In this document: positions 1 through 11,578 of the stretch, piece after piece
Layout of the letters: each line of letters starts with the position of its first letter
How positions within the stretch are numbered: the first letter of the stretch is position 1
Assembly (NCBI GenBank): GCA_024196135.1
Contig: JAMQCK010000167.1
Coordinates: 1-45,846 of the forward strand
From: Pleurotus ostreatus/Saccharomyces cerevisiae fusant
Taxonomy: Eukaryota > Opisthokonta
Reading direction: 5' to 3'
DNA length: 45,846 nt
The notes under the pieces: generated by a model
What the model saw: the letters and a program-made list of their open reading frames with translations, nothing else
Told to the model about the DNA's origin: nothing
Databases searched by the model: none
Made by a program: the position numbers and the translations under genes

Positions 1-50
1 TGGGCTGCTTCGGCCTTGGCCGATGGCGGCATCGGCTGTCGGTCAGGCTG

Positions 51-316
51 GAGTCGCCTCGCAGTGTACCGTCGGCGAGGCTCTGCCGCCCGAGCGGGAT
101 GTGCCGGCTACAGCGTCACGTGCCGGTTGATGTTCCCCGCTCGGTGCCGGTCGGGCTTCGCCGACCCGCAACCCCCCGCTTCGCTGAAGCGGGGTTCCCT
201 CTTTCTTCATGCTCCCTCTTTCAAAGATATAGTACAGGACTAGATTAGGAGGCAGACCGAAGGTCTGCCACCTCCCTCTCCTTCTCTTCCCTCTCCAGGC
301 AGACCACAGGTCTGCC
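51..316. repeat. Cluster of short perfect inverted repeats (hairpins)
   Basis: Six inverted repeats lie in 266 bases. Arms: 56-62 with 75-81 (7 bp); 91-98 with 136-143 (8 bp); 149-154 with 161-166 (6 bp); 174-182 with 186-194 (9 bp, 3-base loop, arm CCCCGCTTC); 251-258 with 262-269; and 298-305 with 309-316. The last two are near-identical hairpins with the same 8-bp arm GGCAGACC and loops GAA and ACA. The space between those two is almost pure pyrimidine. All arms are perfect by direct reading. The origin is unknown: a structured transcript, a remnant of a palindromic mobile element, or chance in GC-rich DNA are all possible. Confidence 0.75.
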
Positions 317-319
317 CGG

Positions 320-742
320 GATGATTTAGCTTGCCGGTGGACAGCACTGCATCTGGCGGCTATGGCTACGCGTGACCCTTTTAGGACATTCCCTACTCGG
401 CGCGGTTTCTTCATTGCTGGACCTGGACCCGTAACCTGGAAAAAGATCGTCCACGTTTTACTGGACGCGGGGGCAGATCTGAATGCGGAAACCGAGGAGG
501 GATGGAAACCGATAGACGTTGCTACGGACCCGATGATTCGTCGTCTGCTCTTCCAGCGGCAGAAGGGCAAGTGGACGGATCGACAGACCGAGTGCGAGGA
601 ATGCCTTGCGGATGCACCGAACAAGCACGCAAATGAGGGTATGCGCTGTCCTCGCTTCCTTAATTGGAGGAGGCTATATAAGGAGGTGCGCAGGCTTGAA
701 CAAATTGCGTACACAGCACTGACAAGACCACAGAGGATATAG
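320..742 (+). pseudogene. C-terminal end of an ankyrin-repeat protein (fragment)
   Basis: The frame through 320-742 opens with an ankyrin start motif (WTALHLAA, about 338-361). It continues with a second-helix and turn pattern VHVLLDAGADLNAETEEGW (about 449-507) and then IDVATDPMIRRLLFQ, a typical last, capping repeat. A hydrophilic Cys-containing tail follows, ending in a stop at 740-742. Only about one and a half repeats are present, and the frame stays open upstream into the hairpin region, so the start is not defined. It may be the last exon of a gene beginning left of the window, or a relic of a STAND/ankyrin gene like those at 21.6-37.5 kb. The ATG at 362 lies inside a repeat and is unlikely to be a true start. 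Confidence 0.6.
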
Positions 743-1174
743 GAAAAGGCGGAGGCAGAGAATGCGATGAAAGGCGCGACATCGTAGATCGGAGGCGTGT
801 AGAACATTCTCCGTCGTGGGTCGGAATGTAGGAAGGGAAGGGAAGCTGGCTTTCATTGACGCGCATGTGTATATTATGAATCCACTGGCCGATGGTTCCG
901 GCTTGCTTTGCTGAGGAAGGATGATAACCAGAATATCCAACAAGAAGTACCGCAGCGCCGTCGAGCGTCCCGCGTAAGCCAGTGAATATGTTGGTCAGTA
1001 TTCGATCATTAGTGACGAGCGCTCAATCCTATCTCACAGATAGTATTCCCCATCTCCCCATCCGAGCGCTATCCGTCGCTTCCACTTCCAATTTTTGTAC
1101 AATCTCCTCCCTCGACACGCCCTCCTCTTGTCTCTATGACTCCCCCGTCTCTGTCCCTCCCCGAGCTAGCTAGA
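743..1174. other. Intergenic; no feature recognised
   Basis: This lies between the ankyrin fragment and the 3' end of the permease gene. Only short unsupported reading frames are present. It presumably holds the 3' untranslated regions of the two convergent genes. Confidence 0.5.
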
Positions 1175-4100
1175 CTAGTTCGTAAACAGCATCCGGTATA
1201 TACGCACGTACAACGGCGCCTTCGCGCGCTCTGCCCTGTACGCGCGCATCTCCTCAACCGTGAAGAAGGACTTGCGGCCGGTCTAGAAACTAGGCGTCAG
1301 TATCGAGGTGTAGATACGGAAAGTCGTTGGATATCGGAGCAGAGTGCCTGTGAGCGAGCGCGCGGAAAGGCTACTCACATCGAGGTCAATTTCATGCGCG
1401 CGTCGTGGCCGCTCGCGCTTCCACGCGTATCCGCCGATCCAGAAGGCGATGACGATGGGGAGGGCGAGATATGCCTGGAAGAACTCCGTGGCGACCTCGC
1501 TTCCGCTGTCCGCCATGCCGCCAATAGGCCAGACGGCCTGAGGGTAGCGCGAGTTTAACGGGCGCATTGCAGGAAGGCGCGATAGGTTCGGCACGTATAG
1601 TCGAGCGAGGGGGCAACGGGGAGATGATAGGAAAAAAGAGGTGGGAAGAAGGATTTCGTCAGCCTGCGTCGCATACGGTCACTATGCCCACTCACGATGT
1701 AGAACTGCGCGATGAGCACGAGGATGATCAAGATCGTGCCGAACCACGAGCCGTAGACGCCGCCGAGAGCCTGTAAGAGGACCATCAGCGCCATTGCTAA
1801 CATCGCGAAGAGAGAACAACCACCCACCCTAAACGGCAGCTCCTCCAACGAATGCCCCTGCGCCTTCCAGGCCGCGCGGAAGCGGATGTGACAGATGCAG
1901 ATCGAGAGCCAGGTGAAAATGGTTGAGAGGCCGGAGAGCGCGACAAGCCAGTCGACTGAGGGCGCAGGTCAGCATGCGTTAAGCCCTGGCGAGAAAGGAA
2001 GGCGAGGCGAGGAAGCGATGCGCCACTTGATTCTTAACGCGTATGTCTCAAGAACAGCGCGACGATGAAGGAGCGCTGATCAAAGTAAAGAGCAAGAAGA
2101 ACATGATACTCACAGACCGTATCACCCTCCGCCGCAACCTGCACGTATGCAATCGGGCCGAACGCGAGCACGGCGACGACCGACCACAACGGGCGCGAGG
2201 ACTTGTCGACTAATAGATAGAATCAGCGCGTCTTTCAGAATGAAGGATAGATAAGCGCAGGGAGACGCTCGGTGCTGGGATGGGAATGAGGAAGGCGATG
2301 GTCACACCCCGCGCTCTCCGATCATACATGCCAAGGACTCGCTCGAGCGTTCAGCCCTCGTCCGACCGTTCAGCACTCGCCCGAACAATACAAAGCTCGC
2401 TCCCCTCGCAAGCTCAACATATTCGAACCAGACGATCGTTGAGCGATAGACACTCACCATACGTGAAGCAGTTCGGCGCGTACCCCGTCTCCGCGAGCGC
2501 GGTCAGCGTCCGTGAGCCCGCGTACACGCACGAGAGCCCGATGGAGAGCACGGAGATGCAGATGACGGCGTTGATGAGGTCTGGTGGGTGAGCGGGGTTG
2601 ACGACGACGCAGAGGTTGGTGACGAAGGGCGGCAGGGAGGAGAAGGACGGCAGCGATGAGAAGGGCGGCAGTCAGGGAGGAGAAGGGGCGGACGGCGGAG
2701 GACAGCAGAGGTGCAGGGGAGCGGAGGCGGAGGAGAGAAGAAAAAGTGGTGAAGGTCGAGGAACGGATAGAAAGAATCGGTCAGCAATCATCATATAGAG
2801 GGAACAGCCCACTCACGGTCGACGCCCGAGATATTCGCGCGCACGAGGGCGATGACAAAGGGCGAAGCGGAGGAGCCGGAGCTGGGTGAGGGCGTTAGCG
2901 GTTGCACAATCAATGAGTGGTAGGTGGATGAATGAACGATGTGGTGTTGAGTCGGCAACGAATGAGGGAGTTGGGTGACTCAGGCGCGCGCTTGCCCTAC
3001 AACCTCGGAAAGAAACATGAGGCCTCACTCACCCATTCAGCAACCGGTCATCGTCGTACGGCACCATCAGGCCCACGATCGTGAGCGACAAGATGTAGAC
3101 CACGATCTAGAGAGCGGGTCAGCATGGCATTCTAGACGGGGTGCAATATGGAAGGTCATGCATGAACAACCTTGCCTGGCGAGCTCTCCCTCGCGCTCAG
3201 CAATACTACGGCCTGCCCCAGCAGCACGACTCCCCATAGCATGTCCATTCTTCTTAAGATACAACAGAACTTGACACTCACAATCCGCCAAAACGTCCCC
3301 TTCACCGCGCCCGGCATCACCGCGCGCGGGTCCGGCGTCTCGCTCGCGGCGAGGCCGATGAGCTCCGTGCCAGCAAAGGCGAAGGCGGCTGGGAAGATGA
3401 TCAGTGATCATTCTATACACGGCAGAAAACTCTATTGGTAGACGACGGTGGGGAGAAATAGAGATACGGGGAAGAAGGGCATTGGGAAGGCGAGAAGATG
3501 GAGGGAAAGACCAGGAGGGCGGACGTCACGCCGACGATGTCACACGGATGCAGAACTCACGGCAATCGCCGACTCGGGAAATGCCGAGACCGCGTGCGCG
3601 CCACAAAAGGCGGACTCACCTGTCACAAATACGCTGCACACGCCCTTGAACCCGTTCGCGAACGCGCCTGGGTCTTGCCAGCGCGCGCCGCCGACGTAGC
3701 TGCCGAATTCTCCAGACGCCGGGCCGCCGCCGCAAATGCAGACGCTAGGGAGAGGGTCAGCTGCGGTTCGGTGGGGCGAGATTAAGGTGAGTAAAATTGG
3801 TGCGAGAGCGAGCGTGAAACGGAATTGGAGTGGAAGAGATGATGGGCGGCGGTGAGGGTAGGATGATTAGTCAAAGGCAGGAGAGAGCCATACTCACATC
3901 CCGATGAACACGAACATGACCACGACGAGGAGCTTGAGGACTGATGACCAGAACTCTTCCTCCGCGAAGCCGAGGGTGCCGAAAAGAGAGAGGATGACTG
4001 GGATGGGTGTCAGTACGACTTCCTGAAGCTAGTGGAGTGGGAGTAGGCGGTGGGCTAGCAATGGCGCAGGGAGGACGCGGGACTTAGGTAAATACTGAAT

Positions 4101-4838
4101 AGCAAGGCGGACAGGTGCCAACGCAGAGTAGTAACAAATACGCACTGATGACCACATAGAATATCGTTACCCAAGCCGCTATTGGGACGTTATTCGGCCA
4201 GTAGTTGACGGTGGTGACGGCGACGGTAATTTCGAGGGGTAGAGTGACTACCCAGGAGAAGACGTAGTTCCAGCCCATGGCGAAGGCCCAGGATGGGTCG
4301 ACGAAGCTGGCAATCATAAGTTACAAGCACAAGTGGATGAACTGCATACTCACCGACTTGCCAGCGTGTAGTACCCTCCACTCAAGGGATAGATGATGCT
4401 CATCTCGCCGAGCGCTTGTGTGATGTTCACCAGCATAATTCCCATCAGCACCCAGTCGATGAGCACGCCCGCAGGACCGCCCGCATTGAGCGCGGCGCCC
4501 GAGCCAACGAAGAGACCCGTGCCAATGCTCCCGCCGACGGCGATCATCGTCAGGTGCCGCGGCTTCATCTTCTGCTGCAGCATGGGCGACTCGGCGAGCG
4601 CCTTCTCGTACTCCTCGGACGAGAGCCCGCCGCCGGAGACGACGAGGCCGGCGGTGGTGCCGGGCGCGCGCTTGAAGGACTCGGGCGAGAGGCCGACGCG
4701 CGTCCAGATGGATTCCTGCGAGGGGTCGTAGAGGGTGATGTTCGAGGCGGGCTGGACATTGTTGGTGGTGGATGGGGAGTCGTGCGAGGCGCGCTTGACG
4801 TAGGAGGCGTCGCCCGCGGTCTTCTCTTCGTCGCCCAT
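1175..4838 (-). CDS. Amino acid permease (APC superfamily, GAP1-like), 13 exons
   Basis: Predicted plasma-membrane amino acid/proton symporter of the fungal general amino acid permease type. Model: complement(join(1175..1282,1379..1537,1696..1770,1828..1955,2114..2209,2458..2580,2817..2881,3033..3106,3282..3388,3620..3744,3898..3997,4146..4306,4354..4838)), 601 residues. Every junction is GT-AG and keeps phase. A charged N-terminus of about 130 residues leads into the first membrane span, which carries the family signature [13 protein letters not shown]. Later landmarks are [72 protein letters not shown] and [15 protein letters not shown]. The protein ends with the conserved short tail [20 protein letters not shown]. 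Length and order of elements match intact family members, so it is probably functional. The start at 4838 gives MGDEEKTAG; a longer in-frame opening upstream to 5015 is Pro/Arg-rich and less likely. Substrate range cannot be read from the sequence. Confidence 0.93.
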
Positions 4839-6439
4839 CGTGGGGGGAGCCGAGGGGCGGCGGGTGAAGGGGTGGGACGGTGGGGGAGGGGGTGTAGGTG
4901 GTCGCAGATGCTGTCGCGTGTGTCGGACGCGTCGGTGGCGCGCACAGAGGCCGGGGGATGGCGCGCTGGTCGCGGGGGATGGCGAGGGTATGCGTTCGAG
5001 GCAGCTGCTCCGCAAAAGTACAATTGCACGATCGTGATCATGATGTCAGTTTTGTTCGCCCCGCTCCGCCATGTGCGCCGGATAAGTGCTCGTCCTCCTA
5101 TTGGTAGGAGAACTCGGCCCTATGACCCGGCCGCTCGTCCGCACCGCGCCCAGCCTGCACTCGTCGTCGCCTATCTCTTCCTCAGCCCACTCGACGCCCG
5201 CTCAATGGGATACCGTGCTCGGCGCCGCGCCATGACCGCTCAGTGCCACGGCGCAGCGTCTGACCCCTGCTTAGCCTCTCACGAGCCGGCGATTCCACGC
5301 GCAACGTCAGCGCCAACTCAGCACCAAGTCATCTCCCACCACCTCGCGAACTTCAGCCTCTCCAAGTCATCCTCGCCTCAAGTTGAACCCTCCGCAACGC
5401 ACTCCTCCGGTGGACTCATCGGCGTTCCCCTCTGCGATGGCGCCGGACGATCGCCAAATGCATGTTCCGTGCGCTGACGGCGAGGCTGACGGCCCTGTTC
5501 CGCTGGGCGATGGACACTCCCCTTGGTCTTCGCCCACGTTCCACTCGCAAATTTGGCGCGCTGCACATGCCGGGACGGATGACTCGAGTCACTCGACGAT
5601 GAAGCAGCGGATAACTAACCGCCATGTCCGTCGTCGTTGGTCCTCAAGAGCCGACTTCCGAATCTTCCCGCACGGACCTTGCATGTAACCCGGTGCTATC
5701 CCTTGTCTAAGACCCTCTAGCTTGCTCTACGACGACGATGGCACGCAGCCTAACTCAAAGTTCGACCCCTCTTCATCGGTCTTACTCGATCGCCCTGGCC
5801 TCGCCTTGTAGTAGTCGCGCCTTGACTCTTCCTCATAACGCTTGCCTCCGTCGTGCTCCTCTCGCACGCGCATAAGCAACGACGAACAAATTTCGCTCAA
5901 GCGAAAAACCTCCGCTTTTGATCCCGCGCTTCTCTGACATAACACGTCAAAGTTGCTTTTTTGACAGGACGCGTCAAAGACTGCCTTCTTCTGGAAGCAC
6001 ACATCGATGCTTCGATTCTGTCCAACAAACTCTTGCTCTACTTCCGCTCGCCCTTGCTTCCCCGTCACTTTTCTGTGCTTCTCTTTCTCTTGCCCAATCG
6101 TCGTCAAGTCTTCGCTTTTCGACCATTGCCGTCGAGGGGTTTCTTGTCTACTTGCAGTTCCAACTTCAACCGCTCTGTACTTCACTGGAGCGCGCAGTGT
6201 ATCACCCCCTTGCTGATCCAAATCGATGTATCTTACAGGCCCTCGCCCTCGCCCTATAGCCTACTGTACATCGTCTCGCCTCGTTCATGGCGGCCTGCCG
6301 ACGCGCCGCACCAGAATATCCACGTCGGTTCTTCCCAAAACCTTCAGGCGTTCGCGAGAGGGCGACCAATCCATAGTGTGTAGCCATGAATCTGTACCCC
6401 CGGGCCTCCCTTCATCATGCACGAGTTCTTCCCCGTCCA
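4839..6439. other. Intergenic upstream of the permease; no gene recognised
   Basis: About 1.6 kb carrying the permease promoter at its left end and running to the 3' end of the GH71 pseudogene. The first 0.6 kb is GC-rich and produces long but unconvincing frames on both strands. The stretch around 5930-6130 is pyrimidine-rich on the plus strand. No frame here shows a recognisable domain or consistent splice sites. Confidence 0.4.
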
Positions 6440-7720
6440 GCTAATTCACTGGCTGCTCCACCGCACATGCACTCCTGCAAGACCTTTTTGGTTCATCTCG
6501 CGCATGCTTGGCACGATCGGGTGAGTGCGACACAGGCTGAACGCCCAACACCCGTGTTGAAGCACGCTGAAGTTGCCGGCATCGAAGCCATCTGTGCGCG
6601 GTGCCGCCCGTCTCGACGCGTACAGTGGCGCGAGGTGGAGGGTCGGACATAAGGAGCGCGACGACGAGGATATCGACAAGCATGTCCAGCTGTCGAGGCG
6701 GCCTCTTCATAGAAGAGCATTTGCCGAAGCTGTCGTTGGCGTCAGCGTCGGCGGCACCGGTATCGCGGGTGATGTTTTCGAGTGTGAGGCAGTCCCAGTA
6801 CATGATCTTGTGCTCGGTGATGAAGTTGGCGACGTCGTTGCTTGCGTTCATGTAGGCGGAGATGACGAGGCAGAGACGCCGAGCCGTGTACAGCCCAGGC
6901 TAGTCATCCGTACGATGCGCGTGGCGATAAGGGTGATAGAGAATCGTATATATGGTAGAGAAAGGTGCGAAGGGGATGAATAGGGGGAAATGAACGGGAG
7001 GGAATGTGAAGACGAGAGAGTAGAATAGGACACGCCATCTTCGTAGTCGGTGTACTGCGAAATTCACTGGCATATCTGCTGGTTCTGGTCGCAGAAGTGT
7101 TTCAAAGCAGATGATATCCTTCATACCGTTGTGCGCCGCGGTGTCGTAGGCGTGGGATGGGGTGTCAATAGTGTTGTCAAGCGGGAATGAATGAGAAATT
7201 GTCGTCCGCAAGCTTCGACGCATTGCCTTGGAGAAGGCGTGAGCCAAGCGGCTCAGGACACGCAAGACAAAGGACCGATTCAGCGCACTACATTTGCGTA
7301 TTCACAAAGTCATCAACGCCGATGTTGGACGCGAAGCCGTCGATGCCAGCGTCCTTGGCCGCCTTGAGGTCCTTGCCACGGACCCGATCGTCGGCGCTGC
7401 CGCGGTTCCAAGCAATGCTGGTCTGAAAGGGTTGATGTGAGAGCAGGAGCGCGGTTCAGGCGAGGTCAGCGCGGTGGACGGCCCCGAAGGGCAAGCAGAA
7501 GACTGCGAAGCATTGAGTTGCGGCGATAAAGACAACGACTGCAGGCAAGGGACGGAGAGACCACGAGGAGATAGCGGCGACGCTTTCTTCTGCGGAGTCG
7601 TGAATGATCAAGAGATTCTCGAAGTACTCACAAGGGCGCAAATACAAACTTTGGCGCCGGGTCGACGCGCCCGCTTGTCAAACTTGCCGGTCGTGACACT
7701 GGCGCGTTTGCGCCCCTGAT
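6440..7720 (-). pseudogene. GH71 alpha-1,3-glucanase pseudogene, internally deleted and frameshifted
   Basis: The minus strand resembles the intact GH71 gene at 11579-13945 but in broken frames. From 5' to 3' it shows DPAPKFVFAPL with an intact GTGAGT donor (about 7630-7680, matching exon 1); NRGSADD, then AGIDGFASNIGVDDF (about 7310-7420, exon 2); and YDTAAHNGMKDIICF (about 7095-7150, exon 3). A frame change and a stop follow inside the counterpart of DQGEQVGQKINQYAD. It then jumps straight to NDVANFITEHKIMYW (about 6800-6840), the counterpart of the start of exon 10. The exons for the central catalytic region, including the WNDYGESHY motif, are absent. The 3' part is split among frames (TVRVETGGTAH, then AFSLCRTHP). 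It cannot encode a working enzyme and is best read as a decayed duplicate of its neighbour. Confidence 0.85.
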
Positions 7721-8149
7721 ACATATATCCCAAAACCCTAATATATGCATCCTTCTTACGTTGGGAATGTCGGTTACCGGATGCCGTCGACATTGATATT
7801 GACGCAAGTAGAACGAAGTTGACTGTATGAAGTGGGCGATGCTTGACACGGTTGTCGAGGGGAAATCGATAAGAGGTATAGTGTAGCCGTGCAACGTGTT
7901 GAGCGAACGAGGTCATCCGCGAACTCGATGATCCTCGGAAGCGGTTGTCGACCAAGGTCAGGACGTAGTCGAGGTTGCCGGGCGCCGTTGTCAAGCCTGA
8001 TTGGGACAGCGTTTCATCTTGAGGTGGCTCAGTATACTCTTGATGCCCAATTACGCGGGGGATGGGCCTTTGGCGAGAAGTTCGGCTTGGAGAACAATCG
8101 CATCGGGCTTGACGCGTAAGGAAAAGTCGATGGGAATTATCGACGACTA
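7721..8149. other. Intergenic; little recognisable
   Basis: This should contain the decayed 5' end of the GH71 pseudogene, since the signal-peptide exon of the intact gene lies in the equivalent place. No signal peptide or clear start can be made out. Confidence 0.35.
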
Positions 8150-8985
8150 ACGAGGGCTGGTCGCGTAGAAGCGTAGCCTTAGTTGGAGAAGGTCTCTATG
8201 GGTATTGTGGTGGGACGTCGGAGCGAGAGGGGCGGTATGTCGGGCTGATGAAGATCTTGAAGGGGGCGGGGATTATGTTGCACATCGATCGTTGAGTCTT
8301 GCGTCGTACGGAGGGGCGCGGAGGGACATATCTGTCTGAGGGAGGCTATCCCTGCATACACGCATGAGAGGTAGTCCAAGAATGCTAGGTGAGGAGACGC
8401 ACTTTCGACAGCGCGCTGGCTCGATCACGCGGAGGCTTATGTGGGCGAGATTTGCAAGGGACAACGAGGAGACGCCGGCAGGCCAGAGTAGCTTCCCGGC
8501 ATATAGTTGATGGCTAATAAAGAGTACAGGTTAACTAACCCACAGCGCCAACAGGGGAAAGGGAAGACACGCACCAGGACGTAGCCTTGGGCGCAGCGCT
8601 GCCTTCGCGCAGCTTCCCCCGGCTCGATTCGGCCAAAAGTTGCGTGATAAGGTTCTCTTGAGAGTATTCTTGGTCAAAGGACGGTTTGAAGATGCTGGAA
8701 GCCGTCACAAACACGTCGAGGTCGCCCGTCTTTGATGAGTCCGGTCGTCCATCGCCGGATGCGGCTCGTCGGACGCGGTATGGGGGAAAGTATGAGATTC
8801 TGTAGTCCTAGATATCGCCTATGCAGCGAATCAGGGCGAACGCGAACAGCGATGATTTCATGGCAGGAAGGATGACTGTTCAGGACAAGTCGAACAAAGC
8901 CTTCCGAATCTGGAAGAATTGCTCCGGCATTTCCCGGTAAAGCAAGCGCAAGCAAGATCAAGCCACCGCTTCCTGTCCTCGACAA
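8150..8985 (-). repeat. Dispersed repeat family, copy A (decayed, unknown family)
   Basis: This copy shares a series of landmarks, in the same order and orientation, with 28590-30060, about 37800-39300 and about 39400-41160. They are a block like GGCGGTATGTCGGGCTGA at 8231-8248, a block with CTCGATCAC near 8420, and the core TCGAACAAAGCCTTCC at 8890-8905. A block just beyond reads GCAAGATCAAGCC and GTCCTCGAC. On the minus strand the core reads SEGFVRLV, and upstream frames look like remnants of coding exons, so the unit may be a degenerate gene family rather than a classic transposon. No complete frame, terminal repeat or transposase motif is visible. Confidence 0.6.
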
Positions 8986-9088
8986 TCACGTTCAGCTTCT
9001 TCAACTGACACCCATTTCGCCCTTCTGCCTAGACATGAGATAAACGCTTATGACATCTTCTACGACCAGAGTCACTGCTGCCCTCGAA

Positions 9089-10807
9089 TTACACAGGTGA
9101 ATCCCCCCTCAGCGCTGCTACGCTCGCAATAACCTCCGAGCTTTCGTTCGATTCCATCGCAGAACTCGACTGGCGCTGGCTCCCCTGCGGCGGTATAATG
9201 AAGACAGGGCTGCATCCGGATGCATCACCTACACAGTTGCTCGTCGGCGTGCTGATTTTATCGGCATCTGAGCTCGCCACGCCGTCGTACTTCTTTACGG
9301 CCAAAGTATAGCTTCCCGTCGTGGTACAGGCCGTCGTATCCTCTTTTGCGATGCCCTTGAAGTAGAGCGATTCACCGGTCTGAGGTACGTGCCAATTCGT
9401 TTGCTCGCGCTGAACGAGGTAGATGACTATCGTGGGATACAAGCCCTAGAAATGATCAGTAAAGGTAATTGTGGAAGGTGCGGTCCGCATAGCGGACGCT
9501 GAGGGCGCCGTTCCGCTACTTACCACGATTTGATACCTGAGTGAGATGAAGACAGTCGTCACAAAATATCCAGGCGAGGATAAGTCCTGTGCGCCGAGGA
9601 AGTAAGTAAACCCGGAGGCCGCCTGAGGCGTTCCCATCAGCATGAAGCTCAAAGAGCGCTGAGGCGTCAACAAACTAACCCCCATGATCAGGTATACGAA
9701 GCCGGATTCGATGAGCAGTAGCATGACCTTCTGCGCAGCCGTGCGGCGGGGTCTGCCGGAACCAGTGAGAGACGACCTTCGCACTTCGAACGCTCCGCGA
9801 TGCTGCCTTGACAGTTTGATTAGATAGATATTCCTCGCTTAGTCTTCAGTTGATGCGCACCAGGCCTTCGCAATGATAAAGCCAGTTGCGAAGAGATTAG
9901 TCGAGAAGGAGATGAAGTACATCGCGCGCTGCGAGTCATGGCAACTGAGGCAACATAAGATTCCATCAGCTGTGATGGACGCGCTACGCACCCTTTATCC
10001 TGCATCCCAGAAATGTACAGCCATTTCGTTTGTCCTTCGCACGCCAGGAAATACACATAAACAACTGGAGCCGCGGGTCAGACCACTATTGGGCTTAGAC
10101 GACGATGAACAAGCTTAGGCCTCACTCAAGTCCCTGAGAAGTGGAAGGAGCATGATGGTCGAGCTTTTCCAGCGGTAACCCCACAGTGCCACACCGCGCC
10201 ATACAACGACGCCATCGCCGATTATGAGCTGGGGCGCGAAGTCAGTGACGCGAGAGCCTGAGATGAAAGTAAAATAAATTTCACCTCAAAGGCAAATATT
10301 GCGGCCTGAGCAAATGCGCGATCGTTCGTGCTTTGCATGCTGTTCCATGCGGATGGATTTTCGACTTCGCCCCGCGTTTCGAGGAGGATTCCCTCGAGCT
10401 AGAATGACATGAGCAATAGGTACAGACACGATGTGGAGGAAGGACTTACGAGACTCATAGTTTCGAGAACCTCGAGTAGCAGACACGCACTTGACATGAG
10501 AAACATGATGATCGTGGTGGCCATGAGGGCAATCCATGGCCGACTTCGTGCGCGACGCTTCCTAAGATGCGTCGTCAGCCTTTTTTTGGAGTGTCTACGT
10601 TGTCAAGTTTTCTCACAAGATGGCACTGATCGTCGCCGGAAATAATGACGCGTATGCTCCTTATATACCTTTTCAGTGAAAGATACATGATGAGCGCAGG
10701 AAGTTCGCACCGTATAGTATACACTGAAGGACAAGACCCGTCGCCGACGGCTCGGTCTCCAGCGCGAGGGTTGTGAGATCCTGGCTGACCGTGATGTTCG
10801 TAGCCAT
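9089..10807 (-). CDS. Seven-span membrane protein of an agaricomycete family, 10 exons
   Basis: Integral membrane protein of unknown function. Model: complement(join(9089..9445,9524..9622,9680..9806,9861..9944,9992..10064,10126..10228,10285..10398,10450..10561,10617..10659,10711..10807)), 402 residues, all junctions GT-AG and in phase. Hydrophobic spans in order: LVLQCILYGAYASLF; WIALMATTIIMFLMS; a segment ending IIGDGVVVWRGVALWGYRW; TIMLLPLLRDLIVYVYFL; MYFISFSTNLFATGFIIAKA; VMLLLIESGFVYLIMGAA; and YFVTTVFISLRYQIVGLYPT. A cytosol-like tail of about 100 residues, Ser/Thr-rich, ends at the stop. The layout, the IGDG..V.WR motif after span 3, AKAWQHR after span 5 and LLIESGFVY in span 6 match a large uncharacterised family of basidiomycete seven-span proteins. 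Ligand and role are unknown. The start MATNITVSQ gives a short outer N-terminus with a possible N-glycosylation site. Confidence 0.8.
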
Positions 10808-11578
10808 GCAATCCAGCGCTATGTCAGTGAGAGATCTAGGAGATGGATAGTAGGGTGTTGCAAAACACACCTTTTCGTTTTAATGTGATAGACATACGCT
10901 TGGAATGTACATTCGAATGACGGAGGCGGGAGGAAATCAACAAACCAGTGGAACAGCATGAAGCTGATACGGTGATCTTGAATGCAAGACGGGAGAAGTT
11001 CCCACTCCGGTGCGTTCGGGATCAGCGAGATCACCGGCAGTCGCGCCCAGCTCGTGCGGCAGGCATTTTTTGAGAACATGGCGGGATCGGAGAAGGTATC
11101 TCCGGCGAGAAGGATGTTCGGGAGAGCAAACAGTGCATACTGAATGCTATGCGCAGGTGCGTGAGTTTAAGCCGCGCCTCGGCGCGGAAGCTGAAGTTGA
11201 TCAGCGGCTGTGCGCATGCAGTCGTTGCTGAGCTACTCACGAGGCATCTGGCTGGAGATTGAGTCCACCAAGAGACAAAACAGTCGAGCAGTGAAATGGC
11301 GACGCGGAAGCAGAGGGATACCTGAGCAACTGCGCCAGCGAGTCAGACGAAGCTCGGGTCTATGACGTACGGCCTATGAAGAAGGATTCGAGTGAATCGA
11401 GTCAAACTCGCGCCGCTTGCGTGGAGGCGTTCCGGCGAATGGTGATGAGCGGCTTCGAAGTGGTACATCCGAGGAATGAGATAGATAATTAGCAGATAGA
11501 TACGTATCACTCGGGTATACCTGAGAACACATGGGTATCAAGTAGGTGGCCAAGAGGAATCAAGTTGTCAGTCCTAGT
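10808..11578. other. Intergenic between membrane protein and GH71; no gene recognised
   Basis: It holds the promoter of the membrane-protein gene (right of 10807) and the 3' flank of the glucanase. Short frames are present on both strands, but none continues through plausible splice sites into a recognisable domain. Confidence 0.4.

Noticed and set aside
43..807. 254-codon open frame on the minus strand
   Set aside because: Antisense to the ankyrin fragment and hairpin region, with no recognisable domain or splice pattern.
4416..5477. 353-codon open frame on the plus strand
   Set aside because: It lies antisense to the first permease exon and its promoter, is Arg/Gly/Ala-rich with no domain, and is explained by high GC and codon bias of the real gene on the other strand.
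5727..6221. 164-codon open frame on the minus strand upstream of the permease
   Set aside because: The first codon is not an ATG, the sequence shows no domain, and no exon partners were found.
8330..8380. LSCVYAG string on the minus strand, identical to a stretch in permease exon 8
   Set aside because: The match is about 25 bases with several changes, flanking residues do not align, and the region is better explained as part of dispersed repeat copy A.
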